A stretch of 64,000 bases of DNA from Armatimonadetes bacterium Uphvl-Ar1 (GTDB lineage: Bacteria; Armatimonadota; Fimbriimonadia; Fimbriimonadales; Fimbriimonadaceae): contig CP021423.1 of NCBI GenBank assembly GCA_002162075.1, positions 2,790,001 to 2,854,000 on the forward strand. Reading direction: 5' to 3'. A model generated the notes under the pieces. It ran no database searches. It saw only the letters and a program-made list of their open reading frames with translations, and was not told the origin of the DNA. The position numbers and the translations under genes are program-made. The number at the start of each line of letters is the position of its first letter. Within the stretch, counting starts at the first letter, position 1. This document shows, piece by piece, positions 63,357-64,000 of this stretch.

Positions 63357-64000
63357 TTATGGCTGGCTCCACCGGGCGAGGGTTCGGAAGGAGGTACTGG
63401 AATAGAGGGCGGCAGCTTTGGGTTTTTGGGCAGGTGTCCAAAGGAGGATTCCTGAACTGATTGATTCGATGCCGCAATCGTTTGGGATAACGATTTCTGA
63501 TCCTGAACTGAGGCTGAAGAGGATGCTTCGGCTATTGGATTTGTAATGCAATACGGATGGGGCATAGAGTCCGGCGATTGCGCCTCTAATTTCGCCGACG
63601 GCTTGGGATGTTTTGGTTTCTCGGTCGATGAGGCTTATGATAAAGGTTTGGGCCGGAGTTTTTTGGATTCCGAGTCCGGAAAGGCTTCCGGGGACGAGTT
63701 TTGCGTCAACGAATTTGGCCCCGAGTGCACTCTTTGTGAACGACTTGGACTCTGTGGAATAGGATTCGAGTAGAGAGACGTCTCCGCTATGGGTGACGGT
63801 TGAGAGTTCTCCGTTCTCGAAGATGAGTTTGTCGTTGACTCTCCCGGTGGCTTGAGTGAAAGAGTCAAATCGACCGAGGTAGGTCGCGGTTGGTTTGCCT
63901 TTGGGGAATTCAAATCGCATAAGAACTTCGAGCCAGGGCTTTCCGGCTTTGTCATCCCAGCGGAGGATGATAAATGCTGAGTCATTGACTTTTTCCCAGC
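63357..64000 (-). CDS. Hypothetical protein, 5' end beyond the window
   Basis: Open on the minus strand from the window edge (WEKVNDSAFIILRWDDKAGK) to a stop at 63357; the ATG at 63920 is probably internal, since the same frame is open to 64000. Beta-rich repeats (SRSILFSLSSGSEIVIPNDC; GIESISSGILLWTPAQKPKA) resemble a propeller-like protein. No family recognised. Confidence 0.6.
   Translation of the reverse strand, partial: WEKVNDSAFIILRWDDKAGKPWLEVLMRFEFPKGKPTATYLGRFDSFTQATGRVNDKLIFENGELSTVTHSGDVSLLESYSTESKSFTKSALGAKFVDAKLVPGSLSGLGIQKTPAQTFIISLIDRETKTSQAVGEIRGAIAGLYAPSVLHYKSNSRSILFSLSSGSEIVIPNDCGIESISSGILLWTPAQKPKAAALYSSTSFRTLARWSQP

Noticed and set aside
1-64000. tRNA or rRNA genes, insertion sequences, integrases, CRISPR arrays
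   Set aside because: None was recognised on either strand by reading; weak tRNAs could be missed without a covariance search.

Overview
The window is a bacterial chromosome segment of moderate GC, mostly dense ATGA-overlapped gene strings. Lipid A genes (lpxA, lpxB, fabZ), lipoproteins, a PilC-type pilus assembly protein and a WhiG/FliA-type sigma factor indicate a diderm bacterium with pili or flagella and chemotaxis. The gene mix (SpoIIM family protein, several sigma factors, RHS toxins, aminopropyl polyamine genes) resembles Armatimonadota such as Fimbriimonadia. That placement is inference from recollection and was not tested.

Layout. 1-8.2 kb is the end of the spc operon and the alpha operon (rpsE end, rpmD, rplO, secY, adk, map, infA, rpmJ, rpsM, rpsK, rpoA, rplQ, truA, rplM, rpsI), closed by a strong terminator; rpsD is missing from its usual place. 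8.2-12.3 kb (minus) holds an accB-like gene, a pilin-like gene, accC, nusB and rarA. 12.6-17.3 kb is a chemotaxis string: cheC, cheD, an HDOD gene, cheB, cheR, cheY, cheX. 17.4-31.6 kb is housekeeping: PhzF, M48 protease, prenyl synthase, DUF1015, lpxA-fabZ, DedA, a sigma factor, SpoIIM, glycosyltransferase, lipoprotein, zinc-ribbon protein, acyltransferase, rhomboid.

31.7-41.1 kb is the main accessory island: one full-length secreted RHS protein (1322 aa) followed by promoterless, headless RHS 3' cassettes, each with a different tip and a small partner gene. A 455-bp tract is identical between the expressed gene and cassette 3 while both flanks have diverged. This is the pattern expected if tips are swapped into the expression locus by homologous recombination.

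41.3-52.6 kb holds yebC, pilC, a sigma factor fused to a degenerate GGDEF-like domain, an ABC transporter, a candidate structured RNA upstream of speD, and an aminopropyltransferase of thermospermine-synthase type. 52.7-64 kb holds a SurA/PrsA-like lipoprotein, a WhiG-type sigma cluster, lpxB, transketolase, an HD hydrolase and an AlbA_2-type protein.

Points to check first: the BCCP-like protein beside accC has glycine where the biotinylated lysine should be. At least five genes (secY, M48 protease, sigma-GGDEF, RibD-like, ABC permease) are broken by single-base losses, mostly in homopolymers, each repaired by adding one base per break. That looks more like a sequencing or assembly error signature than gene death.
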